Assembly (NCBI GenBank): GCA_023424965.1
Contig: JAFADI010000155.1
Span: 1-64,000 of the forward strand
Source: Bacillota bacterium
GTDB taxonomy: Bacteria > Bacillota > Clostridia > Acetivibrionales > JAFADI01
Direction: 5' to 3'
Length of the DNA stretch: 64,000 nucleotides
Positions 6,774 to 14,686 of this stretch are shown here, piece after piece; position 1 is the stretch's first letter; each line of letters begins with the position of its first letter. The notes under the pieces were generated by a model that was not told the DNA's origin, did no database searches, and saw only the letters and a program-made list of their open reading frames with translations. The translations under genes were made by a program, and so were the position numbers.

Positions 6774-9152
6774 ATGGACGAGAAAACACTGATAAAGCTT
6801 GAATACGATAAAATGATAAAGAAGCTTATGAGCCTTACGGTTTCAGACCTGGGCAGGGAAATCGCCGAGGCCCTGACTCCTGAAACAGGACTTCAGAAAA
6901 TATCCAGGAGCCTTAAGGAGACCAGCGACGGAGTGAGCTTTATCGTGAGGCGCGGGAGCCCTCCCATGGGAGGGATACACGATATCCGGGGGAGCCTTAA
7001 AAGGATTGAAATGGGGGCGGTACTAAATCCCGGAGAACTTCTGAGAATATCCGATACCCTGAGGGCAAGCAGGAACCTAAAGGGCTATGCAAGCGACAAT
7101 CTGACCGCTGAAGGAGAGAATTCCGTCGGAGGCCTTATCAGCGCCCTCATCCCCAATAAAAGGCTGGAGGACAAAATCAACCTTTCCATCGTCAATGAGG
7201 AGGAAATTGCCGACGGAGCCAGCTCTGCCCTGGCCAATATCCGGCGGCAGATCAGGGACAACCAGAGCTCCATCAAGGACAAGCTCAATGAAATCATAAA
7301 ATCCTCAAAGAACCAGAAATACATGCAGGAAAGCATCGTGACCCTGAGGGGCGACAGGTATGTGGTGCCCGTCAAACAGGAGCACCGCAACGAAATACCC
7401 GGTCTGGTGCACGACGCCTCCTCCAGCGGGGCCACCATCTTCATCGAGCCCATGGCGGTGGTGGAAGCCAACAACAACATACGTCAGTTGAAGATAAAAG
7501 AGCAAATAGAGATCGAGAGGATTCTGGCAGAGCTCACTTCCGAGGCAGCCGGCATTCTGGACAACCTGAAGGCCAACGTTTCCATCCTGGCCACCCTGGA
7601 TTTTATCTTTGCCAAGGCAAAGTTGAGTGTGGATTACAACTGTGTGTCTCCCAAGCTCAATGACAGGGGCTATACCCTCATAAAAAAAGGGCGTCATCCC
7701 CTGCTGGAGCAGAAATCCGTCGTGCCCATCGATTTCTGGATCGGTGACAACTTCAGCACCCTGGTCATCACGGGACCCAATACGGGCGGAAAGACAGTCA
7801 CCCTCAAGACGGTGGGGCTTTTTACCCTCATGACCCAGGCCGGTCTTCACATCCCGGCCAATGAAGGTACGGAAATCGGTGTTTTTGAAAAAGTGTTTGC
7901 CGACATCGGGGATGAACAGAGCATCGAACAGAGCCTCAGCACTTTTTCCTCCCATATGAAGAATATCGTTAAAATACTGGGGAGTGCGGATCACAAATCC
8001 CTTGTGCTTTTCGACGAACTGGGAGCCGGTACCGACCCCACGGAAGGAGCCGCCCTGGCCATGGCCATTCTGGAAGAGCTTCACAAGAGGGGGGCAAGGA
8101 CCGTTGCCACCACCCACTACAGCGAGCTCAAGGTATATGCCATCTCCACCAGCCACGTGGAGAACGCCTGCTGCGAATTTGACGTGGAAACCCTGAGGCC
8201 CACCTACAAGCTTTTGATCGGTGTGCCCGGCAAGAGCAACGCCTTTGCCATATCCGGAAGGCTGGGACTGGCTTCGGCGGTGCTTGAGCGGGCAAAAGAA
8301 TTCCTCACCAGGGAAGACATCGAGTTTGAGGACATCCTGGTTTCCATCGAGAAAAACCGAAGCGAATCGGAACAGGAGAGGGTCAAGGCGGAAAGCTACC
8401 GGAGGGAAACGGAGAAACTCAAACAGGAACTGGAGGAACAGAAAGTCAGGCTGAATTCCCAGAAGGAGAAAATCCTCCGGGAAGCGAGGGAAGAAGCCAG
8501 AAAGCTCCTGCTGGAGGCCAAGGAGGATGCGGAGAACATTCTTCAGGAAATGCGCAGGCTTGAAATTGAGCGGGAAGAAGCGGACAAAAACAGGGCGGCG
8601 GAGGAACTGCGGCAGAAGCTTAAAAAGAAGGTAAATGATATTGAAGAGGGCCTGACCCTGTCCCTTATGCCCAAACAGGGCCTGGTGAAGCCTCCCAAAA
8701 ACCTGAAGCCCGGTGACAGCGTCCTTATTGTGAACCTGAACCAGAAGGGAACGGTGGTCAACCCTCCGGATAAAAACGGTGAGGCCATTGTCCAGGCGGG
8801 AATCATGAAAATCAATGTGCATATAACGAATCTGCGGCTTGCAGACGAGCAAAAAAATCAGGCCCACAGGGTGGGAATGGGAACCATCGGAGCTTCAAAG
8901 GCCAGGACCGTTTCTACGGAGGTGGACCTGCGGGGGTTGAACCTTGAGGAGGCCATCGAAACCGTGGACAAATACATCGACGATGCCAGCATCGCCGGCC
9001 TTGGCGAGGTTACGGTGATTCACGGAAAAGGAACGGGCGTATTGAGAAGTGGCATTCACCAGTTCCTGAAGAGCAGCAAGCATGTGAAGTCCTTCCGGCT
9101 GGGAAAGTACGGAGAGGGAGAGAGCGGAGTCACGGTGGTGGAACTCAAATAG
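6774..9152 (+). CDS. mutS2: Endonuclease MutS2
   Basis: At 792 residues it has the usual MutS2 length and order. A core/lever domain (1-300) is followed by the MutS-type ATPase with Walker A GPNTGGKT at about 333-340 and Walker B LVLFDELGAGTDP near 410-420. A long coiled coil (about 510-620, rich in Glu/Lys/Arg), a KOW-like segment (GDSVLIVNLNQKGTVV) and a C-terminal Smr nuclease domain (about 715-792, VDLRGLNLEEA and VIHGKGTGVLR) complete it. There is no mismatch-recognition domain. MutS2 acts in the cytoplasm, suppressing recombination in some species and rescuing collided ribosomes in Bacillus. A TATAAT box at 6707-6712 with a weak -35 lies upstream. Confidence 0.96.
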   Translation: MDEKTLIKLEYDKMIKKLMSLTVSDLGREIAEALTPETGLQKISRSLKETSDGVSFIVRRGSPPMGGIHDIRGSLKRIEMGAVLNPGELLRISDTLRASRNLKGYASDNLTAEGENSVGGLISALIPNKRLEDKINLSIVNEEEIADGASSALANIRRQIRDNQSSIKDKLNEIIKSSKNQKYMQESIVTLRGDRYVVPVKQEHRNEIPGLVHDASSSGATIFIEPMAVVEANNNIRQLKIKEQIEIERILAELTSEAAGILDNLKANVSILATLDFIFAKAKLSVDYNCVSPKLNDRGYTLIKKGRHPLLEQKSVVPIDFWIGDNFSTLVITGPNTGGKTVTLKTVGLFTLMTQAGLHIPANEGTEIGVFEKVFADIGDEQSIEQSLSTFSSHMKNIVKILGSADHKSLVLFDELGAGTDPTEGAALAMAILEELHKRGARTVATTHYSELKVYAISTSHVENACCEFDVETLRPTYKLLIGVPGKSNAFAISGRLGLASAVLERAKEFLTREDIEFEDILVSIEKNRSESEQERVKAESYRRETEKLKQELEEQKVRLNSQKEKILREAREEARKLLLEAKEDAENILQEMRRLEIEREEADKNRAAEELRQKLKKKVNDIEEGLTLSLMPKQGLVKPPKNLKPGDSVLIVNLNQKGTVVNPPDKNGEAIVQAGIMKINVHITNLRLADEQKNQAHRVGMGTIGASKARTVSTEVDLRGLNLEEAIETVDKYIDDASIAGLGEVTVIHGKGTGVLRSGIHQFLKSSKHVKSFRLGKYGEGESGVTVVELK

Positions 9153-9294
9153 ACGCCGGGTGTTATGGCTTGTTAAACGATTTATGTAAAGACTGTTTGT
9201 AATGATGAACAGGGGAAACATTGACACCGGTTGAAATATGAGATATTTTAAATATAAGGTTTTCGACAAAAAATTAGTTGATTAAGTTTATTTT

Positions 9295-9324
9295 TCCCGG
9301 CGCAGTTGCTGCTCCGGGATTTTT
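9295..9324 (+). terminator. Rho-independent terminator after mutS2
   Basis: TCCCGG (9295-9300) pairs with CCGGGA (9314-9319), with an inner CAG/CTG pairing, and is followed by TTTTT. The 311-base gap between mutS2 and typA holds this terminator and the typA promoter and nothing else I can support. Confidence 0.75.
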
Positions 9325-9393
9325 GTGTTTACGGGCATTTTCTGCATGTTTCAATATTTTTCGTAGAAAAATACTATATGGAGACTTTTTAAG

Positions 9394-9422
9394 TTGACAA
9401 GCCATATACCTTACTTTAGAAT
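9394..9422 (+). promoter_or_regulatory. Strong sigma-A promoter for typA
   Basis: A perfect TTGACA (9394-9399), a 17-base spacer and TAGAAT (9417-9422) lie 42 bases before the typA start codon. Confidence 0.8.
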
Positions 9423-9463
9423 TAGAATGTTGACTTGAAAAAAGCATTAGAAGGGGAATATGT

Positions 9464-11290
9464 GTGAAACAAACAAGAAATGACATTAGAAACATAGCAA
9501 TCATCGCTCACGTTGACCATGGAAAGACCACCCTGGTTGACGGGATGCTGAGGCAAAGCGGTATTTTTAGAGAAAACGAGCAGGTTCAGGAGCGGGTCAT
9601 GGATTCCAACGACCTTGAGAGGGAAAGGGGAATTACCATCCTGGCCAAGAATACTGCGGTTAATTATAAAGGTATGAAGATCAATATTGTGGATACTCCG
9701 GGCCACGCGGATTTCGGAGGCGAGGTTGAGCGCGTGCTGAAGATGGTGGACGGCGTTCTGCTGCTGGTGGACGCCTTTGAAGGCTCCATGCCGCAGACTA
9801 GGTTCGTGCTCAGAAAGGCGCTGCAATTGAACCTTAAGCCCATTGTGGTGGTAAACAAGATTGACAGGCCCGAAGCCAGGCCCAACGAAGTTGTGGATGA
9901 GGTTCTGGACCTGTTTATCGAGCTTGGCGCCGATGACGACCAATTGGAGTTTCCCGTGGCCTTTGCTTCCTCCAGGGAGGGGTACGCAATCTATAGCCTG
10001 GAAGACGAGAAGCAGGACCTTCAACCCCTTTTCGACATGATCATCGAAAAGGTTCCGGCACCTCAGGGCTATGGCGACCTGCCTTTACAGCTGCTGGTAT
10101 CCAGCATCGATTATGATGAGTATATCGGCCGTGTTGCCATCGGCAGGGTGGAAAGGGGCACCGTGAAAAGCGGGCAGCAGGCCGTCATATGCAAAAAGGA
10201 CGGCGGACTGCAGCAGATCAAGATAAGCAAGCTTTACACCTTCCAGGGACTCCGGAGAGCCGAATGTGAAGAGGCCTCCTTCGGAGATATTGTGGTTGTG
10301 GCGGGCGTCGGAGACATCACCATCGGTGAAACCATCTGCGATGTGGAAAATCCGGAACCCCTTCCTTTTGTGGATATTGACGAACCTACCATCTCCATGA
10401 CCTTCAGTGTAAACAACAGCCCCTTTGCAGGGAGGGAAGGCACCTATGTCACCTCAAGGCATTTAAGGGACAGGCTTTTCAAAGAGCTTGAAAAGAATGT
10501 GAGCTTGAGGGTGGAAGAAACCGATTCTCCCGATTCCTTCAAGGTGTCGGGCAGAGGTGAGCTGCACCTGTCGGTGCTCATTGAAACCATGAGGAGGCAG
10601 GGGTATGAGTTCCAGGTATCCAAACCTACCGTCATCAACAAGGTAAAGGATGGACAAATATTGGAGCCCATCGAATACCTCATGATCGACGTACCCGAAG
10701 AATTCATGGGGGGAGTTATGGAAAAGCTGGGTTCCCGCAAGGCGGAGATGGTGAACATGCATTCCGCCAACCAGGGTTATACCAGGCTGGAATTCAAAAT
10801 ACCGGCCCGATGCCTCATCGGTTACAGGTCGGAGTTTTTGACGGATACAAAAGGAAATGGTATAATGAATCATATATTCCATGGCTTTGAAGCTTATAAG
10901 GGAGATATCCCCGGAAGACAGAGAGGCTCCATGATCGCCTGGGAGGACGGGGAGGCCGTGACCTACGGACTTTACAACGCCCAGGACAGGGGAACCCTGT
11001 TTATTGAACCCGGTACCAAGGTTTACGAAGGGATGATCGTTGGTGAAAATGCCAGAGTTGAGGATATCGTCATCAATGTCTGCAAGAAAAAGCATGTCAC
11101 CAATATGCGCGCATCCGGATCCGATGAGGCTCTAAGGCTTACACCTGCCTTGATCATGAGCCTGGAACAGTCCCTCGAGTTCATTGCCGACGATGAGCTT
11201 GTGGAGATTACGCCAAAGAGTATACGGCTGAGAAAGCGCATTCTGGATTCGGAATTGAGAGCAAAAGCCAAGAGTAAAGTGCAGCAATAG
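9464..11290 (+). CDS. typA: Translational GTPase TypA/BipA
   Basis: This is a full-length (608 residue) TypA/BipA ribosome-associated GTPase. The G1 motif AHVDHGKT is at 16-23, the switch region RERGITI, G3 DTPGHADFGGEV, and G4 NKIDRP near 130. EF-G-like domains II, III and V and the family C-terminal domain follow (LMIDVPEEFMGGVMEKLG, then GMIVGENAR). It binds ribosomes and helps 50S assembly and stress growth. The GTG start at 9464 follows AGAAGGGGA. It is the first gene of a run leading 30 bases later into mltG. Confidence 0.96.
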   Translation: MKQTRNDIRNIAIIAHVDHGKTTLVDGMLRQSGIFRENEQVQERVMDSNDLERERGITILAKNTAVNYKGMKINIVDTPGHADFGGEVERVLKMVDGVLLLVDAFEGSMPQTRFVLRKALQLNLKPIVVVNKIDRPEARPNEVVDEVLDLFIELGADDDQLEFPVAFASSREGYAIYSLEDEKQDLQPLFDMIIEKVPAPQGYGDLPLQLLVSSIDYDEYIGRVAIGRVERGTVKSGQQAVICKKDGGLQQIKISKLYTFQGLRRAECEEASFGDIVVVAGVGDITIGETICDVENPEPLPFVDIDEPTISMTFSVNNSPFAGREGTYVTSRHLRDRLFKELEKNVSLRVEETDSPDSFKVSGRGELHLSVLIETMRRQGYEFQVSKPTVINKVKDGQILEPIEYLMIDVPEEFMGGVMEKLGSRKAEMVNMHSANQGYTRLEFKIPARCLIGYRSEFLTDTKGNGIMNHIFHGFEAYKGDIPGRQRGSMIAWEDGEAVTYGLYNAQDRGTLFIEPGTKVYEGMIVGENARVEDIVINVCKKKHVTNMRASGSDEALRLTPALIMSLEQSLEFIADDELVEITPKSIRLRKRILDSELRAKAKSKVQQ

Positions 11291-11320
11291 CCCTCACCTT
11301 TTAGATGTGGTGGTGAAAAT

Positions 11321-12439
11321 ATGAGCGAAATCAGTACAAGCAGTACGGGTCCTGTAAAAAAGAAAAAGCTGGTAAGGAAAAATAAGGCTCCCTTGAGGAT
11401 TCTAATATTCCTGGTTTTTGTCCTGGTGACGGTGGTCAGCAGTGTCTACTCCTACAAATATGTGGTGGAACAGAACACGTTGAAGGCCGAGAAAACCCTT
11501 CCCCAGATCCCTGAGGACAAGAGGATCGAATTTGTCGTGGAATCCGGCTCGGTAACGGAAACCATTTCCAAAAAACTGGAGGCCCAGGGCATCATAAAAT
11601 ATCCCATGATCTTTAAGCTTATGTCCAAAATCAACGGGTATGACGGTAAATACAGGGCAGGAACCCACTACCTCAGTGACGAACTGGACTATGAACAGAT
11701 CATGATGGTTCTGGCGGGGGAGCCTGAAAGAATCTGGATTACCTTCATGGAAGGCCTGACAGCCAACGATACCATGGGAAAACTGCTTGAAAAGAAGCTC
11801 ATTGACCGGAACAAGTTCCTGCAGGTGATGAATACGGAAAAGTTCGATTATAAATTCCTTGAAGGGCTGCCCAAAAGGGAACTGCGGTTTGAAGGCTATT
11901 TATTTCCCGACACCTATGATTTTGACATGAAAGACGGAGAAAAGGAAATAATAAATAAGCTGTTGAAGAATTTTGGGGACAAGTTCAAGCCGGAGTACTA
12001 TAAAAAAGCCCAGGAAATGAAAATGACGGTGGACCAGATCGTGATTCTGGCCTCCATCATTGAAAAAGAAGCCGCTACGGCGGAAGACCGGAAGACCATC
12101 GCAGGCGTTTTTTACAACAGGCTGAAGAGCAAGGACAAGACGCTGAGAAAGCTGCAGTCCTGTGCAACCATACAGTACATCATCTATAACAAGGAAGGCG
12201 TTTATAAGAAGGTAATATCCGAGAAGGATACAAAGATACCGAGTCCCTATAATACTTATGAAAATGAAGGCCTGCCTCCAGGACCCATCTGTTCTCCGGG
12301 ACAGGCTGCCATCGAGGCGGCTTTGTATCCGGAAAAGACGGATTACCTGTATTTTGTGGCCAGGGGAGACGGGACCCATCAGTTTTCCAAGACATACAAG
12401 GAGCACCAGGCCGCAACGAAGAAGTATGGCGTGAACTGA
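11321..12439 (+). CDS. mltG: Endolytic murein transglycosylase MltG (YceG-like)
   Basis: This 372-residue membrane-anchored protein has a basic cytoplasmic head (KKKKLVRKNK), one transmembrane helix (about 28-46), a LysM-like subdomain (about 65-140) and the YceG catalytic domain to the end. Family hallmarks are FEGYLFPDTYDF, the catalytic-Glu region ILASIIEKEA (about 243-250), GVFYNRL, and a closing PPGPICSPG plus YLYFVARGDG. MltG cuts nascent glycan strands at the membrane to set chain length. In Bacillus the equivalent gene, yrrL, precedes the same tRNA-modification genes seen here. A clear terminator follows it. Confidence 0.95.
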   Translation: MSEISTSSTGPVKKKKLVRKNKAPLRILIFLVFVLVTVVSSVYSYKYVVEQNTLKAEKTLPQIPEDKRIEFVVESGSVTETISKKLEAQGIIKYPMIFKLMSKINGYDGKYRAGTHYLSDELDYEQIMMVLAGEPERIWITFMEGLTANDTMGKLLEKKLIDRNKFLQVMNTEKFDYKFLEGLPKRELRFEGYLFPDTYDFDMKDGEKEIINKLLKNFGDKFKPEYYKKAQEMKMTVDQIVILASIIEKEAATAEDRKTIAGVFYNRLKSKDKTLRKLQSCATIQYIIYNKEGVYKKVISEKDTKIPSPYNTYENEGLPPGPICSPGQAAIEAALYPEKTDYLYFVARGDGTHQFSKTYKEHQAATKKYGVN

Positions 12440-12454
12440 ATATATAATAAAAGG

Positions 12455-12482
12455 AATGTGAGGCCTGCAGCCTCACATTTTT
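12455..12482 (+). terminator. Rho-independent terminator after mltG
   Basis: A perfect ten-pair stem, AATGTGAGGC (12455-12464) with GCCTCACATT (12470-12479), has a five-base loop and a short T run. Confidence 0.85.
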
Positions 12483-12510
12483 GCAGTCTGGATGACCGGA
12501 CCATGGAGAT

Positions 12511-13155
12511 TTGACTATGATATGCTATGAATACGTCAACGATTACATAAGAAAAACCATAAAACCCAACGGTGGAATCCTTGCGGAGCTTGAGGATTTT
12601 GCAAAAGCCAATCATGTGCCCATCATCCATCCGGAAGTGGCGAGGCTGCTTGCGGTGCTGGGCAGTATGCAAAAGCCCGGAAGGATTCTGGAGGTGGGAA
12701 CGGCCATCGGCTATTCCGCCATTCTCATGTCCACATTTCTCGCACCTGGAGGGAAACTGGACACCATCGACCGGTATGAGCTGATGATCGACCGGGCCAG
12801 GGAAAATATAAAGAAGGCTTCCCTGGGAGACAGGGTGAACATCATTGCCGGGGATGCGCTGGAGGTTCTCCGGTGCCTCAACAAAAAGTATGATATGATT
12901 TTTCTTGATGCGGCAAAGGGCCAGTACGGGGAATTCCTGCCGGAATGCCTGAGGATGCTCAGGCCAGGGGGGCTGCTGGTGTCCGACAATGTGCTTTACA
13001 AGGGGATGATTGCCAGTGATGAACTGGTGGTCAGGAGAAAGAAAACCATCGTAAAGAGGATGAGGGATTATCTTGACACCATCTGCCATGCGGAAGAGCT
13101 GGAAACCAGCATCGTGCCCATCGGGGACGGGGTGGCAATCAGTTACAGGAAATGA
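12511..13155 (+). CDS. trmR: tRNA 5-hydroxyuridine methyltransferase TrmR-like O-methyltransferase
   Basis: This is a class I SAM-dependent O-methyltransferase of 214 residues. SAM motif I is ILEVGTAIGYSA at about 59-70, the acidic loop is DTIDRYELM, and the metal/catalytic region is FLDAAKGQY near 131 with VSDNVLYKG following. This fold covers catechol-type methyltransferases and TrmR (YrrM), which methylates 5-hydroxyuridine-34 of tRNA to 5-methoxyuridine. The assignment to TrmR rests on context: it lies between mltG and a U32 protease-family gene (TrhP), the same order as in Bacillus. The alternative is a small-molecule O-methyltransferase. Its stop lies 42 bases before the trhP start. Confidence 0.82.
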   Translation: MTMICYEYVNDYIRKTIKPNGGILAELEDFAKANHVPIIHPEVARLLAVLGSMQKPGRILEVGTAIGYSAILMSTFLAPGGKLDTIDRYELMIDRARENIKKASLGDRVNIIAGDALEVLRCLNKKYDMIFLDAAKGQYGEFLPECLRMLRPGGLLVSDNVLYKGMIASDELVVRRKKTIVKRMRDYLDTICHAEELETSIVPIGDGVAISYRK

Positions 13156-13196
13156 ACGGGGAAAAAATTCGGGTAGGAAAGATACAGGGAGGCTGT

Positions 13197-14423
13197 ATGA
13201 ACAAGGTTGAACTGCTGGCACCGGCGGGAAGTCTGGAGAAACTCAAAATGGCAATTATCTATGGCGCCGATGCGGTATATATGGGCGGAGAGGAATTCGG
13301 CCTGAGGGCCTTTGCCGAAAATTTCAGTCCGGCGGAGATGGAAGAAGGAATCGAATTTGCCCATGCCAGGGGAAAGAAAGTGTACATTACCATGAATATT
13401 TTCCCCCACAACGCCGACCTGGATGGAATGCCCGCTTATGTGAGGGACACTGCAAAGCTGGGCGTAGACGCCATTATTCTGTCGGACCCGGGCGTTTATT
13501 CCATCGTAAAGGAAGAAGCCCCGGACATGGAGCTCCATTTGAGCACCCAGGCCAACAACACCAATTGGAGGAGCGCCAGCTTCTGGTACAATCATGGGGT
13601 GAAAAGGATTGTGCTGGCCAGGGAGCTGTCCTTTGAAGAAATCGGGGAAATCCGGGCAAAAGTGCCTGCGGATATGGAACTGGAAGCCTTTGTCCATGGT
13701 GCCATGTGCATCTCCTATTCAGGCAGGTGCCTGCTCAGCAATTACATGGCGGGAAGGGATTCCAACAGGGGCCAATGCGCACATCCCTGCCGGTGGAAGT
13801 ACCATCTGGTTGAAGAGAAGCGTCCCGGTGAGTATATGCCTGTATTTGAAAACGAGAGAGGTACCTTTATCTACAATTCAAAGGACCTTTGCATGATCGA
13901 ACATGTGCCTGACCTTGTGAAGGCGGGCATCAGCAGCTTGAAGATCGAAGGCAGGATGAAGAGCTCCTTCTATGTGGCCACCGTTGTCAAGGCTTACAGG
14001 GAAGCCATCGACGCTTACTATGAGAATCCGGAGCAATACCGTTTCAGGGAGGAGTGGCTTGAGGAGGTTTCCAAGGCCAGCCACCGGGAATTTACAACGG
14101 GTTTCTATTTTGACAGGCCTAAGGGTGAAGGGCAGATTTACCACACAAGCTCCTACATAAGGGATTATGACTTTGTGGGCATGGTCACCGCATACGACAG
14201 ATCCACCGGCATCGTCACCGTTGAACAGCGCAACAGGATGTTTGAGGGGGAAGAAATTGAAGTGGTCAATCCCAAGGGTCCTTATTTCATCCAGCAGATA
14301 AGGGGCATGAAAAACGCGGAGGGAGAAGACATCGAGGTGGCTCCCCACCCCCAGATGACGGTATATATGGCGATGGACCGGGAGGTGGAGCCATTTACCC
14401 TGCTCCGCCGCAAAGGGAGTTAG
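13197..14423 (+). CDS. trhP: tRNA hydroxylation protein TrhP (peptidase U32 family)
   Basis: The 408-residue product belongs to the U32 family: an N-terminal TIM-barrel-like part (LLAPAGSLEKLKMAIIYGAD, YITMNIFPHN, LSTQANNTN) and a conserved cysteine cluster at about 170-200 (GAMCISYSGRC and GQCAHPCRW) that in this family holds an iron-sulfur centre. A C-terminal beta domain follows. TrhP proteins are needed to make 5-hydroxyuridine at tRNA position 34 from prephenate, the substrate of the adjacent TrmR. The ATG at 13197 after AGGGAGG is chosen over an upstream in-frame ATG at 13152 that overlaps trmR. Only one U32 gene is present, where Bacillus has two. Confidence 0.9.
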   Translation: MNKVELLAPAGSLEKLKMAIIYGADAVYMGGEEFGLRAFAENFSPAEMEEGIEFAHARGKKVYITMNIFPHNADLDGMPAYVRDTAKLGVDAIILSDPGVYSIVKEEAPDMELHLSTQANNTNWRSASFWYNHGVKRIVLARELSFEEIGEIRAKVPADMELEAFVHGAMCISYSGRCLLSNYMAGRDSNRGQCAHPCRWKYHLVEEKRPGEYMPVFENERGTFIYNSKDLCMIEHVPDLVKAGISSLKIEGRMKSSFYVATVVKAYREAIDAYYENPEQYRFREEWLEEVSKASHREFTTGFYFDRPKGEGQIYHTSSYIRDYDFVGMVTAYDRSTGIVTVEQRNRMFEGEEIEVVNPKGPYFIQQIRGMKNAEGEDIEVAPHPQMTVYMAMDREVEPFTLLRRKGS

Positions 14424-14543
14424 AAAATCGTGATATGCGTCGGATAACTGCGTTGCAAAGCTTGCTCGGTACTCACGTATAAAACATACGCTCCGTTCCT
14501 CGCGGCACTTTGCGCCTTGTTCTCCTCGCATCTGACGATTTTC
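14424..14543 (+). repeat. 120-bp imperfect palindromic repeat (MITE/REP-like)
   Basis: The ends AAAATCGT (14424-14431) and ACGATTTT (14536-14543) are exact inverted repeats, and the arms stay complementary, with mismatches, toward a central CGTAT-AAAAC-ATACG hairpin. It begins directly after the trhP stop. Transcribed, it would fold into one long hairpin. Its translated minus strand resembles short 'REYRASFATQL' peptides often predicted from dispersed repeats in Clostridia, which is from memory and not a search. Confidence 0.6.
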
Positions 14544-14644
14544 TGACAACGATCCGATTGTACCATGGCAAGAAGTACTCCTCATAGAGAGAAACCAGTC
14601 TGTCAAAGTAGTACGAAAATAAATATATTGGAATTGTATAAAAG

Positions 14645-14686
14645 CCCCCTTTCAAAGAGAAAATTAGTAGAAAAGGGGGTTCTTTT
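14645..14686 (+). promoter_or_regulatory. Hairpin sequestering the PBP ribosome-binding site (or attenuator)
   Basis: CCCCCTTTC (14645-14653) can pair with GAAAAGGGGG (14670-14679) with one bulged A. The 3' arm is the Shine-Dalgarno sequence of the PBP gene, seven bases before its ATG. The following TTCTTTT also makes it look like an intrinsic terminator. Either reading implies control of PBP expression. Confidence 0.5.

Noticed and set aside
7305..8867. A 520-codon open frame antisense to mutS2
   Set aside because: It lies wholly within a clearly identified MutS2 gene, has no ribosome-binding site and no recognisable domain; its length is a by-product of codon bias on the other strand.
12379..13221. 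A 280-codon minus-strand frame over trmR
   Set aside because: Antisense shadow of the methyltransferase; Pro/His/Gln-rich, no motif, no start signal.
13878..14606. A 242-codon minus-strand frame across the end of trhP and the palindromic repeat
   Set aside because: It joins an antisense shadow to the repeat; the apparent REYRASFATQL peptide comes from the repeat element, not a gene.
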